Shown here in pieces: positions 55,237-64,000 of a stretch of DNA of 64,000 nucleotides. Every line of letters starts with the position of its first letter. The first letter of the stretch is position 1. The stretch is from Amphirosellinia nigrospora (Eukaryota > Ascomycota > Sordariomycetes > Xylariales > Xylariaceae): NCBI GenBank assembly GCA_004123355.1, contig SCHM01000002.1, positions 10,761,569-10,825,568 of the forward strand, in the 5' to 3' direction. The translations under genes and the position numbers were made by a program. The notes beneath the pieces are model-generated. The model saw nothing but the letters and a program-made list of their open reading frames with translations. It had not been told where the DNA came from and searched no databases.

Positions 55237-55440
55237 TAAAAAGAATATTATAAGTTATATAAATAAAGCTTAATTAAAAAAAAGAATTTATTATTAGATC
55301 TATTATATAGATCTAATAATAGATTTTTTAACTAGCAATATACTAGCTATTTATCTAGATATAAGTATTATTAAATGGCTTCTCCCTACGCTCCGCGCAG
55401 GGAAACCACTGGTAATACAGACCCCTTAGGGGCTTTATCA
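55237..55440 (-). repeat. A3 LTR (right, 5' LTR)
   Basis: 204 bp ending CCCCTTAGGGGCTTTATCA, i.e. TGATAAAGCCCC in the element's orientation. Palindromic ATTAGATCTATTATATAGAT core near 55294-55313. Confidence 0.92.
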
Positions 55441-57759
55441 CTGAATTAATTATTTTAGCTAATAATATTATTAAAATATTATTAATAGCTAAAGTTTTTA
55501 TAGCTAATTTTTATAAGCTAATATATATATTATTTTATAATTTTTATAAATTTATTTTAGTTTAATATTTTTATTTATTTTAATTAAAATATTTATAATA
55601 TTAATAATTAAAATAACTTTAAAAGTTTTCGCGTTTATTGTAATATTTATTATTTTTATATATTATTATAAAATAAAATTATAATTAATAAATATAGTTT
55701 ATATTTAATTTATAAATATATACTTTTATTAGCTATAATAGTTATAATATATATATTAATAACTTTTTATATATTTATAATTATAAACTAAAACTTTAAA
55801 ATTAATAATAAATTATTAAAATTATAAAAAATAATAATATTTTTAAAATAATTAATAATAATTTTATAAAAATAAAAAAATTATTATTAATTAATATATT
55901 TAGTTATAATTTTTTATTTATAATTTAATTTTTTTTTATACTTTATAATTTTAAGCTATTTATTACTATTAATTTTTAAAATAAAAACTTAAATTTAACT
56001 TAATATATTATTTTTATATATTTATTTTTAATAATAATTATTTAGCTTTTACGTTTTTTATTATATATTTTAATATATTAAAATATTTATTGCTAATTAT
56101 AGTCCTATTTATATTTAAATTAGTATATATTTTTATATTTTAACTAGTTAATAAAATATATATATAAAAGCGAAAATATATATAGCTTAAACGTAAAACT
56201 TTATTATTATATTTATAAACGTTTTAAATATAAATATTTCTAATTTAAAAATTTTATTTAATTTATTTATATAATAATAAATTATTATTAAAAATACTTT
56301 ATTTTTTAATTATATTTTTTTTAGCTAATTTATATTAGTTTAAATATTAAAAAAGTTTATTTTATAAAAATAATATTTAAATATAATATTTTATATATAT
56401 CGCTTAAAAATAATAAATAAAAATATTAATATATATTATACGTTTTAATAAAATATATAGCTTATATTTCCGTATATATAAAATAAAAATATTAAATAAT
56501 TTATATTTTTATAATATTTATAATAAATAAAAGCTAAATTAAATATATAATAAAAATATTATTATTATAATATTTTTTATTAATATTATATTTAAATTTT
56601 TTATTATTTAAACATATATTATTAGCTTAATATACGCTATAATAATTATTACGTTTTTTATTATAATAACGCTTATAATCGCTATTATAATTATAGCTAT
56701 AATTATAACTATAGTTATAATTATAACTATAGTTTTAATTATTATTATAATTATTATTATATTTTTTATTTTATTATTATATTTTTATTTTTATAAATAT
56801 TTTTTTATTGTTTTTTTTATAATAGCTACGATTTTTATTACGATTATTATTATATTGTTTATTATATTTATTATTAAAATAATAATAACGTTTATAATAA
56901 AATTAATATTTATTTTTTAATTAATAACGATTAAAATATTTATAATTATTATATTTAAAACGTAAATTTTAAAAGTTTTTATTATTTTTCGGATAATCGT
57001 AAAAAAGTTTAACGTTTAAAAACTTATACTCTATTTTTTATTTTAATTTATAATATATTTCGTCGATTTTTTTTATATATTTATTTAATATTTTTTTTTT
57101 TTAATAAATAAATATAATCGATAATTATTTTAGCTTATTAGTTATAAATATTTTTTATAATATTTTATTAATTAAAATTATTTCGGGCTAAAGTTTTATT
57201 TTATAAGTATATTATAATTTATATTAAATAAATTAAATAAATATATTTTTATTTTATATTATTTAAATAAATAAAAATTATTTTTAAAAAACTTTTTATA
57301 GCGTATTTAAAGCGTATTTTAAACCGTTTTTTTAGCTTTTTAAATATTAAGCTTAAGCTTATTTTTTACTAAATATAATAATTAATAAGTTTAATTTTAT
57401 TATTTTATTATAAAAAAACAAAACTTATGAAAAAATAGTTAAATAGTTTTAAAATTTAGCTATTATTTAATAATTTTATATTATTAAACTTATATATAGC
57501 TTAAATATGTTAAAAATATATATATTTATATAAATAATATTTTTTTATTTATAACGATTTTTTTATTTTTTAAATTATCCTAGTTAAAATTTAAAACTCC
57601 GATATTTTTACGTTTAATTTTATAAATACTTTTATTATAAATATAGTTAAAAATAAAGTTTTATAATAATACTATTTATTATTATAACTATAACCGTTAA
57701 AACTAGTTTTATTATTTAATAAATCTAAATTATTATTAAAGTTATTTATTTTATTATTA

Positions 57760-57805
<46 letters not shown>

Positions 57806-57806
57806 T
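57760..57806. repeat. (TTA)n microsatellite in A0 gag
   Basis: A nearly pure TTA/ATT run of about 15 triplets. The corresponding place in A3 (about 53948-53978) is a short series of CCATTA units encoding Gly-Asn repeats on the minus strand. The A0 tract is longer, so it expanded after or together with mutation. Confidence 0.85.
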
Positions 57807-59053
57807 GTTTTAATTAAAAAATATATTTTATATTTTTTATATTATTTTTAAAGCAATAAAAAAAAGCAGGAACAAAAGTATTATTACGTTTATTATATTT
57901 AAAAATAAAAGCAAAAATATTATTATCGTTTTTTTTTATTTATAGCTATATTATTAAAATTAATTATTATATTATAAAAAGCTTACTAATTTAATATAGT
58001 CGAAAATAAAATATTAATAAAAATATAATATCGATTTTTTTAAAACTTTATAAAAGCGCTAAAATTTTAATTTATTTATATAATAAAATCGAGCTTATTA
58101 TTAATTTATTTAATATTTTTTTATAGCTTTTTTATATTTAGTTTAATTTAATTTTATTTATTATTATTATTATTATTAAAATTAAATAATAATTTTTATA
58201 TTAAATTTTAAATACTAGTTTAATTTTTTAAACAAAAACTTTATAAATTTTTAATTTATTATTATTAATTAAACTTTATTAATATTAGTTTTAGTTTTAG
58301 TTATTTTTACGCTAATTTTATTTTTTTGTTTTATTTGATTTTTTAAATTATATTATTAAACGATTTATTAGTATTTTTAACGGAGCTTATATTTATATAT
58401 TATTTTATTTTAATATTATTATACTAAAAATTAAAAAAAAAATAATTTTAAATAAAAGTTTTCTAATAATAAATTTAACGTTTAATTTAATAAATAATTA
58501 AATATATAAAAAAACTATTATTATATTAGTTTTATAATTCGTTATTTTATATAACGTTATAAATAATAACTTAAAAAATAAAATAAACTATATATAAATA
58601 AAAATAAAATAAATATATAATAATTTATAACTATATTTTAATAGTAAAACTAATATATTTATAAATTTTAATAATAAATTAAAACGTTTAAAAATTTATA
58701 ATAAACTAAAATATTCGGAACAATTAATTAATAAAAATTTATAACGTTTACAATTTATAATAATTTTAGCTACGCTATAAAAACTAATATATTTAAAATA
58801 TAAAAAATTTTATTAAGCTTTTTTTAAAGCTAAATAATTAGTTTACTTAAAAGCTTTATAAAAATATAAAAAATAAAAATATAAAAATAAATTAACGTTA
58901 AAACGTAATATTTATTTTAATTAATAAATATATATAAATTACGCGCGCTAATTTTCTAAAAAATTAATATTTTTCGATTTTAAAAAATTTAAAAATAAAT
59001 AATTTTTAGTATAGTTTAATATTTATAATAAAACTACGTATAAAGCATTATTT

Positions 59054-59251
59054 TAAAAAAATTTATAAGTTATAAAATAAAGCTTAATTAAAAAAAAAAT
59101 CTATTATTAGATCTACGTAGTAAATCTAATAATAAATTTTCTAACTAATAATATGCTGCTATCTATCTAAATATAAGTGTTGCTAAATAGCTTCCTTTTG
59201 CGCTCCGTGCAAAGAAGCCATATAACAACACAAACCTTAGGGGCTTTATCA
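59054..59251 (-). repeat. A0 LTR (right, 5' LTR)
   Basis: 198 bp ending CCTTAGGGGCTTTATCA, followed by the GTTAT duplication. It contains the TATTAGATCTACGTAGTAAA palindrome relic near 59103-59122. Confidence 0.88.
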
Positions 59252-59256
59252 GTTAT

Positions 59257-61015
59257 ATATTATTATAATAAATTATTTAGCAATATATATTTCTTAAGAT
59301 TTATAAAATATAAAAAATATATATTAATATATAATGCTTATATTCGGTTTGTTATATAGCTATTTTATACTAAAAAAAAATTCTATAAAAAAAAAAAAAA
59401 AAAAAGTTTTAAAAAATATATTATTTAAAAATTTTTATTATATAATACTAATAAAAATTTTTTAATATAATAGCTAAAAAATAATTTATTATTTAAAAAA
59501 ATACAAAAAAAATATATAAGTATATATTTAGTAAAAAAAATATAATTTTTTTTTTTTTTTATTTAATATTAAATAGTTTATATAGCTTATATTATTATTA
59601 TTTATTATTATTATCGCAATATTATTTATTATTATTATTATAATATTATATTTATTATATAGCTATAATAGCTATAATTATAAATAGCTATAATTAATAT
59701 TATATATTTATTTAAATATTTTTTTAATTTATAGCTTTATATTTTTTTTTTTTTTTTTAACTTTTATAACCCTAATTTTTATACTTTTAATTTTTTACGT
59801 TTGTTATTTTTTTTTAATATTATTACGTTTAAATAAATATTATATATTATAATTATTATAATATTATTTTATTTTATACTTTATAATTTATTATTAATTT
59901 AGTTATAATTTTTTAATAAAAGTTTATTTTTATTAGCGTAAAATAAAATATATAGCTAATTAATATATTAAACTTATAATTTATAGCTTTATATATAATA
60001 GCTAATATTTTTTAAGCTAATAATAAAGTTATAAATTTTTAATTATATATTAATTTAAATATAGCTAATATTTATAATAAACGTTTTTATTTAATATATT
60101 TAATTTTTTTTATTATTTTTATAATAATAGTAATTATTTATTAAACGGTTATTTTTATAAAAAATTAATTAAATATTAAATAATAATATATAAAATATTT
60201 TTTTATTAATATTAACTAAGCTTAATTATATTTTTTTTAAAATTAATAGTTTAATATATATAATTTTTTTAACGAACGATTATAGTTTTTTGCTATTAAA
60301 TTATTATATATACGCTAGTTTTTATTAATTAAAAATAAATTATAATTATTTTATTAGTTTTATATATTAATAGTTTTTTTATTTATATTTATAGCGTTTA
60401 ATAAGTTATATTTTATTAAAAATATATAATATAATAATTATTAATAATAACGGATAAATAAAGCTATTTTTTATTATATTATAATAATTATTAATTATTA
60501 AGCAAATAATATATAATTATAAATAAATTAACTATAATAAAATTATAGTTTATTTGCTATATAACTAGCTATATTATTATAATATTAGCTATTTGTTATA
60601 ATAGATTATTTTTATTTATTTTTAGCTTTTTTTATCGCTAAAACCGAACTTATATATTAAAAAAAAAATCGGGGCTAAATATTTAATTTAATTTAAATAA
60701 TAAAATAATAATAATAATTAAAATAAAACTAGTAATTTTATTAATAACGCTAATTAAAGCTATATATTTATTATTAATAATTTAAATAATAAATAATTTT
60801 ATAAAAAAAATAAAAAAAAGTACGAAAAGTTTATTATTAGCTTTTAAGCGGTACAATTAATAAATCTAGCGTTCGAAAGTATTAAAAATATAATATTTAT
60901 AATTTTTAATTCCGATTAAATAAAATAATATAATTATATAAATATTTTTTTGCTTAAATAATAAAATAAATTAATAAAAATAAATACTCCGTACGAAATA
61001 AAATTTAATTATAGT
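59257..61015. other. AT-rich RIP-mutated region, unclassified
   Basis: The right flank of A0, which should continue the sequence interrupted at 10308. It is AT-rich with poly(A) (59384-59405) and poly(T) runs and no recognisable LTR, transposase or gene. It ends abruptly around 61015, where composition changes to balanced. No feature supported inside it. Confidence 0.6.
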
Positions 61016-61440
61016 AAACTATGATGTATTAAGTATTGTGAGTTCTACCTGAAATCCTTTGGTAAGGGATTTGCCAGGCGCTACTTGGACTTTTGTCCTC
61101 TTTGTCCCTATGGGACTACCCTAACCTAGCTCGAAAGGTTATAGGTGGCCGGTACCCCGCGTAGGCCAGTAAGATTTAGGGGTGGCAGCAGGTGCAAGCG
61201 CCACGGAGATGGGCTTGTCTTGGCGGGTCTTGCTAGGTAGTCCTGGCTGCTGAGGCTGAACGACGTAGTGCATCTGTACACTGCTACGCTGCTGATCGAT
61301 TGTATCGTACCTAGGCTCCGACAATTGCACTGCATGCCCTCAATTCCGGTGAACATCTGGGGACCTAATAACCCCCTTTATCACAGCACACCAACACTAC
61401 ATCTCCATCTAAAGTAGCCGGCAAGAAACGAGCGGATACA
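61016..61440 (+). promoter_or_regulatory. Upstream region of BIG1
   Basis: About 425 bp of balanced composition between the AT-rich block and the BIG1 start codon; it must hold the promoter and 5' leader. No TATA box stands out. A CT/CA-rich stretch (61380-61412) directly before the ATG is typical of fungal transcription start regions. Minus-strand open frames here are not supported as genes. Confidence 0.5.
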
Positions 61441-62569
61441 ATGCGTCTGTCGGTAGCTGCGACCATCGCAGGCTTCTGCGCGTCGGCGCATGCCTTCTCG
61501 GACTCATCCCCCTTCATCCTGTTCTCGACAGCCAAGTACGCGCAACCAACCAACTACCGAAGCTAGGGTGATGGATATACACGGCTAACAAAAATGATGG
61601 TGCCGTAGGCTAGAAAAGTCGATAAGCCAAGACCAGCTGCAATCCAGCTCAAAGGTCCTCGAGGCGACGAAGCAGCTGCTCGCATCGTGCCCGACGAAAC
61701 ACTACCTCCTCGTCTCGCAGCCGAACCTGAACGCGGCACACCTGAGCTCGCAGGCCGCCGTGCCCAAGCTCAGCGACTCCCTCGGCCACGCCGTCAGCAG
61801 CTACAGCGTCGCCGAGGTCGCGGGCGAGCTCGACGTGCGGTCCGTCGCCGCCTATATCCGGGAGACGTGCGAGCTGCCGGGCTCCGCCGTCGACGTGATT
61901 GATCTCTCGCCCGTGCCATCCTCGGCCGCGGAAAGCGCGAAGACGTTAAAGCAGAATGGTTAGAATATTGCATCTCTTTCCCCTTTATTTTGTTGATTAA
62001 GCTTCACTCTCATGCTCTGCCAACACGTTGAGGCGGGAACGTGATGATTATGGGTTCTGTTTGGTTTTGGTGTCGTTTTCAATTGCTAATTGGAGGGACT
62101 GCCCTCTGCAGATGACGAACTAGGCGTAATCCTCGAGCAGTACAAAGCCTCCGCGGGCGACTCCTATACCGTCATCTACGCCGGCGGCCTTCGGACTGAG
62201 AAGCCTCAGACGTACACGGCCGAGTTCACCGATAACGGTGCGGGCCACGCGGAGCTCAAGAGGCAGCTTCACGATGTCAAGGGGGTTAGGAGGCAAGAGA
62301 AGAACGACAAAAGACCGCTATTTGAGAAGTACCAGTACTTCACTCCTGGTAAGTTCCATTCACCTGTGTTTCTGTTCTGCAGAGCGATCTGGTAAGATGA
62401 GCAGTGGTGCTGATATTGAATGTCTACAGGTATCTTCATGAGTTTGATTGTGCTCATCATTTTGATGTCTATTCTATACGCTGGTATTTCCGCCTTGTCC
62501 AGTCTTCAAGTCTCGTATGGGGCCTTCGACAAGGAGATGGGCCCCGCGGCTCAGAAGAAGCAGCAATAG
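61441..62569 (+). CDS. BIG1: BIG1, ER membrane protein (V-ATPase subunit S1/VOA1-type transmembrane domain)
   Basis: Four exons: 61441-61535, 61609-61958, 62112-62348 and 62430-62569, giving 273 residues. Introns are GT...AG: GTACGC with branch site CTAAC at 61585; GTTAGA; GTAAGT. They interrupt codons in phases 2, 1 and 1. The product starts MRLSVAATIAGFCASAHA, a signal peptide likely cleaved before FSDSSPF (a family-typical mature start). A luminal domain follows, with QLQSSSKVLEATKQLL and, near the end of exon 3, KYQYFTPG. Residues 229-253 form one transmembrane helix, then SYGAFDKEMGP and a C-terminal KKQQ, a dilysine ER-retrieval signal. Known family role: BIG1 is an ER protein needed for normal beta-1,6-glucan in the cell wall, related to the V-ATPase accessory subunit Ac45/VOA1. 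The length is normal and all junctions keep the frame. The ATG was chosen because it gives the signal peptide directly. Recognition is from memory of the family. Confidence 0.88.
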
Positions 62570-63649
62570 ATACATAACTATTTGCACTGTCTAATATCTA
62601 CCCGGCAACCCGTCTTCCTTTTAGATGAGTTTTAAGGAGGCGAGGCAGCTGGGTAGCGTGCTTTACAAGATATCAATCAAACAAAGTGTACGAATTCTGT
62701 CGCCAGGCGTTTGGGGCCAACGGTTTAGTTAGCATAGAAGCTTGAGAAGGGGGTTTCGAGATGTAAAGCTCCCTTTTCGACATCATCATAACTTAAGCAA
62801 GAGGATTATGTGTATAACTATCTAGTTAAAGGGCAATAATTTTTTTACGTCTTTGGATTTCTACGACATAGTATATCAAGATCTCGTGAAGTGTGGTAGC
62901 AAGTAGATGGTCTATGGCTTTTGTGTCCCTAAAAGTTTTGGGGAGTGGAGGCTTCATATATGCGTAATGGTTGTGGTGATATCGTTCTCTATGAGCGTAT
63001 AAGCTGACTTTTGTCTAACGAAGCCACCCCAATATTCATTTGGTGCTATGCCGCTCTATTATACGCCCTTTTTGCTTTTTCTCCCAGCAGAATTCTTTGC
63101 ACTTTTATCCCCGACTCTGTCGTTGTTGCCCTAACTAGGGACACCAAGTATAGTTACGTTCACCATTGCTGTCGTGAGCAGGATGGTCCCCCTAGAAACA
63201 AAGCGCAGATAAAACCTCTTTTCCGGCTATAGTGGACTTCGCTTCGTCTTGTTCTGGCGGCATCTCTCTCTCTGCCCAGGACTGCTCACACTTTTCTCTC
63301 CCGTTGCTTCCAGCTCGCGCGCCGCGAGGTCTATGCGTTGATCTCCATCTCTCACCCCATCCCCAGCGTTATCCGTACCGACGCCACGCCGGCGACGAAT
63401 ACATGAAAACAGTACCATGAAAAAACCCCTCCTCGTTCGCTCTCCCTCCCGAAAAGAGAAAAAAACAAGGGGGAGGAGAGTGGGAAAACCCACGCCCTCC
63501 AAACTTCGCCCTGAACTCCCACAAATTCAAACTTGGGGAAACAAATGTCCTGCTGCTGCTTTTTTTTTCTTCGGTTCTTGGCCTATTTCTGAAGGCGAGA
63601 GAGAGAGAGGAAAAGTAAGTCCCGGATCAGGATCAGATCAGCATCAGAT
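62570..63649. other. Intergenic region between convergent BIG1 and TRM112
   Basis: About 1.08 kb that must contain both 3' untranslated regions. It has CT-rich (63265-63280) and GA-rich (63596-63610) tracts. Several open frames on both strands (for example at 63011, 63227 minus and 63417) show no recognisable domain and cross or abut the TRM112 exon, so I treat them as chance. Nothing further supported. Confidence 0.6.
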
Positions 63650-63847
63650 TCAGACGAGGTGGCTGGGCAGCAAGAAGTTGGCGATGCCCTCGCGCACGGC
63701 GTACTCGTGGCCGCAGACGGCGCACACGAGCTTGCCCTCGATCATCTGCGTCTCGAGCAGGAGGCCGTGCAGGTCCCTGAGCGTCTTGGCGTCGGACCGC
63801 AGGGCCTCGGGCGTCGGCGGCGTGGCGGGGAGGGCTGGGAAGCCGAG
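63650..63847 (-). CDS. TRM112: TRM112, methyltransferase activator subunit (last exon, partial)
   Basis: On the minus strand, 65 codons plus TGA (63652-63650). The exon opens LGFPALPATPPTPEAL, continues SDAKTLRDLHGLLLETQMIEGKLVCAVCG, then HEYAVREGIANFLLPSHLV. This is the C-terminal half of Trm112: CxxC of the zinc site (VCAVC), the HEY-x-x-x-x-GI-x-NFLLP signature and the short SHLV end. The family partners and stabilises several methyltransferases that modify tRNA, rRNA and release factor eRF1, in cytosol and nucleus. The exon starts after a CAG acceptor (minus-strand AAACAG|CTC) with a plausible ACTAAAA branch site about 25-30 bases upstream. The N-terminal exons with the other zinc ligands lie beyond the window. 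Plus-strand frames over this exon are shadows. Confidence 0.92.
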   Translation of the reverse strand, partial: LGFPALPATPPTPEALRSDAKTLRDLHGLLLETQMIEGKLVCAVCGHEYAVREGIANFLLPSHLV

Positions 63848-64000
63848 CTGTTTTTTGGGGGAGAGGAGTTTTAGTAAAATAGGTTTGATATAATAGTCTG
63901 TGAAAGGAAATCGTATCGTGGTTTGGTATTTATTTAGGGGTTGGGTGTTGTTATAGTTATGTGTGAGAGAGAGGTGAATGGCTAGTGGTAGGATGATAGA
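63848..64000 (-). other. TRM112 intron, running off the window
   Basis: At least 153 bp with no Trm112-like coding in any minus-strand frame (no D-W-x-A-L-type segment). It begins at the acceptor next to 63847; the donor is outside the window. Confidence 0.6.

Larger units (their letters stand above)
47429..55440 (-). mobile_element. Ty3/Gypsy retrotransposon A3, nested in A0, least mutated copy
   Basis: 8012 bp with LTRs 47429-47631 and 55237-55440 and a 5-bp TSD, CTAAA (47424-47428) / CTGAA (55441-55445), whose one difference is RIP-type. It is uninterrupted, so it serves as the reference for the family. Read on the minus strand, the order is 5' LTR (right), a leader and gag with Gly/Asn-rich and Arg-rich tracts (about 52780-54700), RT (50380-51290), RNase H, integrase and a chromodomain-like tail (47990-48440), then 3' LTR. 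This is the Ty3/Gypsy order. Several patches keep many CpA dinucleotides, so RIP was incomplete. It is still dead: stops are frequent and the RT Asp pair is lost. Confidence 0.9.
10314..59251 (-). mobile_element. Ty3/Gypsy retrotransposon A0, outermost host element
   Basis: LTRs lie at 10314-10516 and 59054-59251 and are flanked by ATTAT (10309-10313) and GTTAT (59252-59256), a 5-bp TSD differing by one RIP-type change. The body is in three pieces: 10517-12916, 45923-47428 and about 55446-59053. They join seamlessly when A1 (with its AAAAT duplication) and A3 are removed, leaving about 7.9 kb, close to the 8.0 kb of A3. Orientation is minus: the 5' LTR is at the right, then gag, RT/RNase H, and integrase with a chromodomain-like tail at the left. 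The element is dead, heavily mutated and the oldest of the nest by position. Confidence 0.88.

Noticed and set aside
1-61015. Mitochondrial or plasmid origin of the AT-rich block
   Set aside because: Nested LTR elements with TSDs, CpA-specific depletion and direct continuity with nuclear genes with GT-AG introns argue for nuclear RIP DNA. No mitochondrial gene or tRNA was seen.
61116-61126. CCCTAA motif near the isochore boundary as a telomere relic
   Set aside because: A single copy only; no tandem array.
61126-61553. Minus-strand open frames upstream of and over BIG1 exon 1
   Set aside because: No recognisable domain; they overlap the BIG1 promoter and signal-peptide exon, whose plus-strand reading is convincing.
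62349-62429. Possible extra micro-exon in the last BIG1 intron (CTGCAG at 62375-62380 followed by GGTAAGA at 62390)
   Set aside because: Joining 62348 directly to 62430 gives the conserved FTPG-I-F membrane-anchor start; a 10-base exon would shift the frame.
63417-63893. 158-codon plus-strand open frame
   Set aside because: It runs antisense through the TRM112 exon and its intron and is rich in low-complexity Arg/Ser. The minus-strand reading has clear Trm112 motifs.

Overview
The window looks like a chromosomal segment of a filamentous ascomycete (Pezizomycotina). About 61 kb of extremely AT-rich, gene-free sequence is followed, from about position 61,015, by about 3 kb of ordinary balanced-composition DNA. 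The balanced part carries one complete and one partial intron-containing housekeeping gene. In the AT-rich block, C survives mostly before G or T, while CpA is largely replaced by TpA on both strands. This is the signature of repeat-induced point mutation (RIP), so the block is a graveyard of mutated transposons rather than mitochondrial DNA or coding sequence. Open frames there are short, stop-rich artefacts or fragments of dead transposon genes.

The AT-rich block can be resolved into a nest of insertions by matching copies to each other and reading target-site duplications (TSDs). Four copies of one Ty3/Gypsy retrotransposon (here family A; about 8 kb, 204-bp LTRs) are present. A0 (10314-59251, minus) is split by A1 (12917-45917, minus) and by A3 (47429-55440, minus). 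A1 is split by A2 (14051-22388, plus), by two copies of a second LTR element (family B, 24198-31487 and 32368-39635), and by a 1.8-kb TA-flanked DNA transposon resembling the Tc1/mariner-Fot1 group (39660-41494). A2 carries a small, hardly mutated MITE-like insertion (20805-21076). A RIP-mutated relative of that MITE lies at 5588-5855. To the left, 1-5587 holds the reverse transcriptase/RNase H remains of a different Gypsy element (family C, plus). 5856-10308 and 59257-61015 are mutated sequence I could not classify. In all four A copies, and in C, the reverse transcriptase catalytic Asp-Asp pair has lost one or both Asp, so none of these elements can be autonomous.

The balanced right end holds a complete four-exon gene for the ER protein BIG1 (V-ATPase subunit S1/VOA1-type membrane domain; 61441-62569, plus). 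Its start is only about 420 bp from the AT-rich block. Convergent to it is the last exon of TRM112 (63650-63847, minus), the zinc-binding activator subunit of several methyltransferases; its 5' part lies beyond the window. About 1.1 kb between the two 3' ends has no gene I can support.

Element order was deduced by eye. Boundaries given with TSDs should be good to a few bases, whereas superfamily labels for B, the DNA transposon and the left region are weaker.
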